NCBI RefSeq assembly: GCF_013409255.1
Contig: NZ_JACCAS010000002.1
Span: forward strand, 1,302,001 to 1,366,000
Reading direction: 5' to 3'
Length of the DNA: 64,000 nt
Source of the DNA: Paraburkholderia bryophila
GTDB lineage: Bacteria > Pseudomonadota > Gammaproteobacteria > Burkholderiales > Burkholderiaceae
The notes below the pieces were generated by a model. That model saw nothing but the letters and a program-made list of their open reading frames with translations. It had not been told where the DNA came from and did no database searches. The number at the start of each line of letters is the position of its first letter. Within the stretch, counting starts at the first letter, position 1. A program made the position numbers and the translations under genes. Below are positions 63,508 to 64,000 of this stretch, piece after piece.

Positions 63508-64000
63508 TCATGTGCTAGGTCTTGCGATAACGACGGGGTGAGCGATACCCTCAATTTGCTCGTGTCCTTGCAGGAACTTCGCGTGTTCCTCCGTTCGCCG
63601 ACTGTCGTCCCACACGAAAGGCAAGACATGCAAGTAGCGGCCGCCACTACCTCGTGCGCGGTAGAGGCTCGCGTCTTCGGCCAGTTCGCCTATCAAGCTC
63701 GCAAAACTGACCCCTGGACGCAAGAACTTGGCTTCAACAATGAGATTTAATGACGGAATCCCTATATCGATACGCGGATTTTTCTGTCCAACTGGCGGCA
63801 TCCATTCCTCATCGACCAAGTCCGTGAAAATTGGAGCCAGTATTGCGTACAGAAGATTCTGTACGCAATACTCGTGCTGAACGTCCCACTTCATTGCGTC
63901 CGAATTTCGTGTTTTCGGCGCATCCTCCCATGTCCACCGCCGAAGTGCAGCTGGAGCGCGTGCCAGCATTTGCGAGACCTGTGCGATAGACGGTCGCTGT
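63508..64000 (-). CDS. PD-(D/E)XK nuclease-like protein, C-terminal part
   Basis: The frame is open to the right edge, so at least 163 residues are seen and the N-terminus is outside. The visible part holds a restriction-endonuclease-like core: VDEEWMPPVGQKNPRIDIGIP, then LNLIVEAKFLRPG, giving D...ExK, followed by YLHVLPFVWDDSRR, the typical fourth strand. Similar domains sit at the C-termini of large proteins of unknown function, some in defence or mobile loci. The short ATG-initiated frame at 63969 is probably not the native start. Confidence 0.72.
   Translation of the reverse strand, partial: QRPSIAQVSQMLARAPAALRRWTWEDAPKTRNSDAMKWDVQHEYCVQNLLYAILAPIFTDLVDEEWMPPVGQKNPRIDIGIPSLNLIVEAKFLRPGVSFASLIGELAEDASLYRARGSGGRYLHVLPFVWDDSRRTEEHAKFLQGHEQIEGIAHPVVIARPST

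Overview
The window reads as accessory or catabolic DNA of a GC-rich beta-proteobacterium of the Burkholderia/Paraburkholderia/Caballeronia group. This is inferred from codon usage, the protein families present (DUF3331, NodT-type outer-membrane factors, cobalt nitrile hydratase with a NhlF transporter, many TetR/AraC/MarR/LysR regulators) and the abundance of IS and gene remnants. No rRNA, tRNA, CRISPR array or core ribosomal gene was seen.

Layout. (1) 1-8,292: a minus-strand catabolic block: a molybdenum hydroxylase of the xanthine dehydrogenase family (FeS, FAD and Mo subunits, the Mo subunit fused to a CoxG-like domain), the start of an AMP-forming acyl-CoA ligase, an AraC regulator and an enoyl-CoA hydratase. 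The two catabolic transcription units share an upstream motif. Truncated guaB and EAL pieces close the block. (2) 8,701-14,218: a complete cobalt nitrile hydratase cluster: CobW GTPase, DUF1097 membrane protein, beta subunit, alpha subunit, activator, cobalt transporter and a GlxA-like regulator. (3) 14,787-23,762: a GST, single regulators, an unknown 424-residue protein, a cyanamide-hydratase-like HD protein beside a catalase, and an SDR. (4) 23,961-30,519: a full RND efflux system (pump, adaptor lipoprotein, TetR, outer-membrane factor). (5) 30,743-38,650: AraC and MarR regulators, an odd esterase-like protein, small proteins, and an operon of an M20-like protein, a DUF3311 protein and a sodium:solute symporter. 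(6) 39,051-47,276: a regulator-rich cluster of three related alpha/beta hydrolases and a dienelactone hydrolase around a decayed second copy of the efflux operon, whose TetR gene and operators survive. (7) 47,537-49,945: gene relics and small proteins. (8) 50,111-58,072: a Tn7-like transposition module: tnsA-tnsB-tnsC translationally coupled, an HTH protein, and two divergently transcribed TniQ/TnsD-family target selectors. No Cas gene is present. (9) 58,237-64,000: mobile debris (IS66 pieces, an IS1182 tail, an orphan MbcA/ParS/Xre antitoxin, short basic proteins) and the C-terminus of a PD-(D/E)XK nuclease-like protein running off the edge.

How it works together. The strongest unifying signal is regulatory. 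Four families of repeated operator-like sites link specific genes: GTTAC-N14-GTAAC for the efflux TetR pair, ACTTGC-N5-GCAAGT in front of two paralogous hydrolases, CATGAYA-N2-TRTCATG linking a TetR gene to a third hydrolase, and a bipartite ATCAGACTCYAGGGTAA motif for the Mo-hydroxylase and hydratase units. The hydrolase/efflux region looks like a recently duplicated and partly eroded detoxification or catabolic island. Functions of substrates are not readable from sequence.
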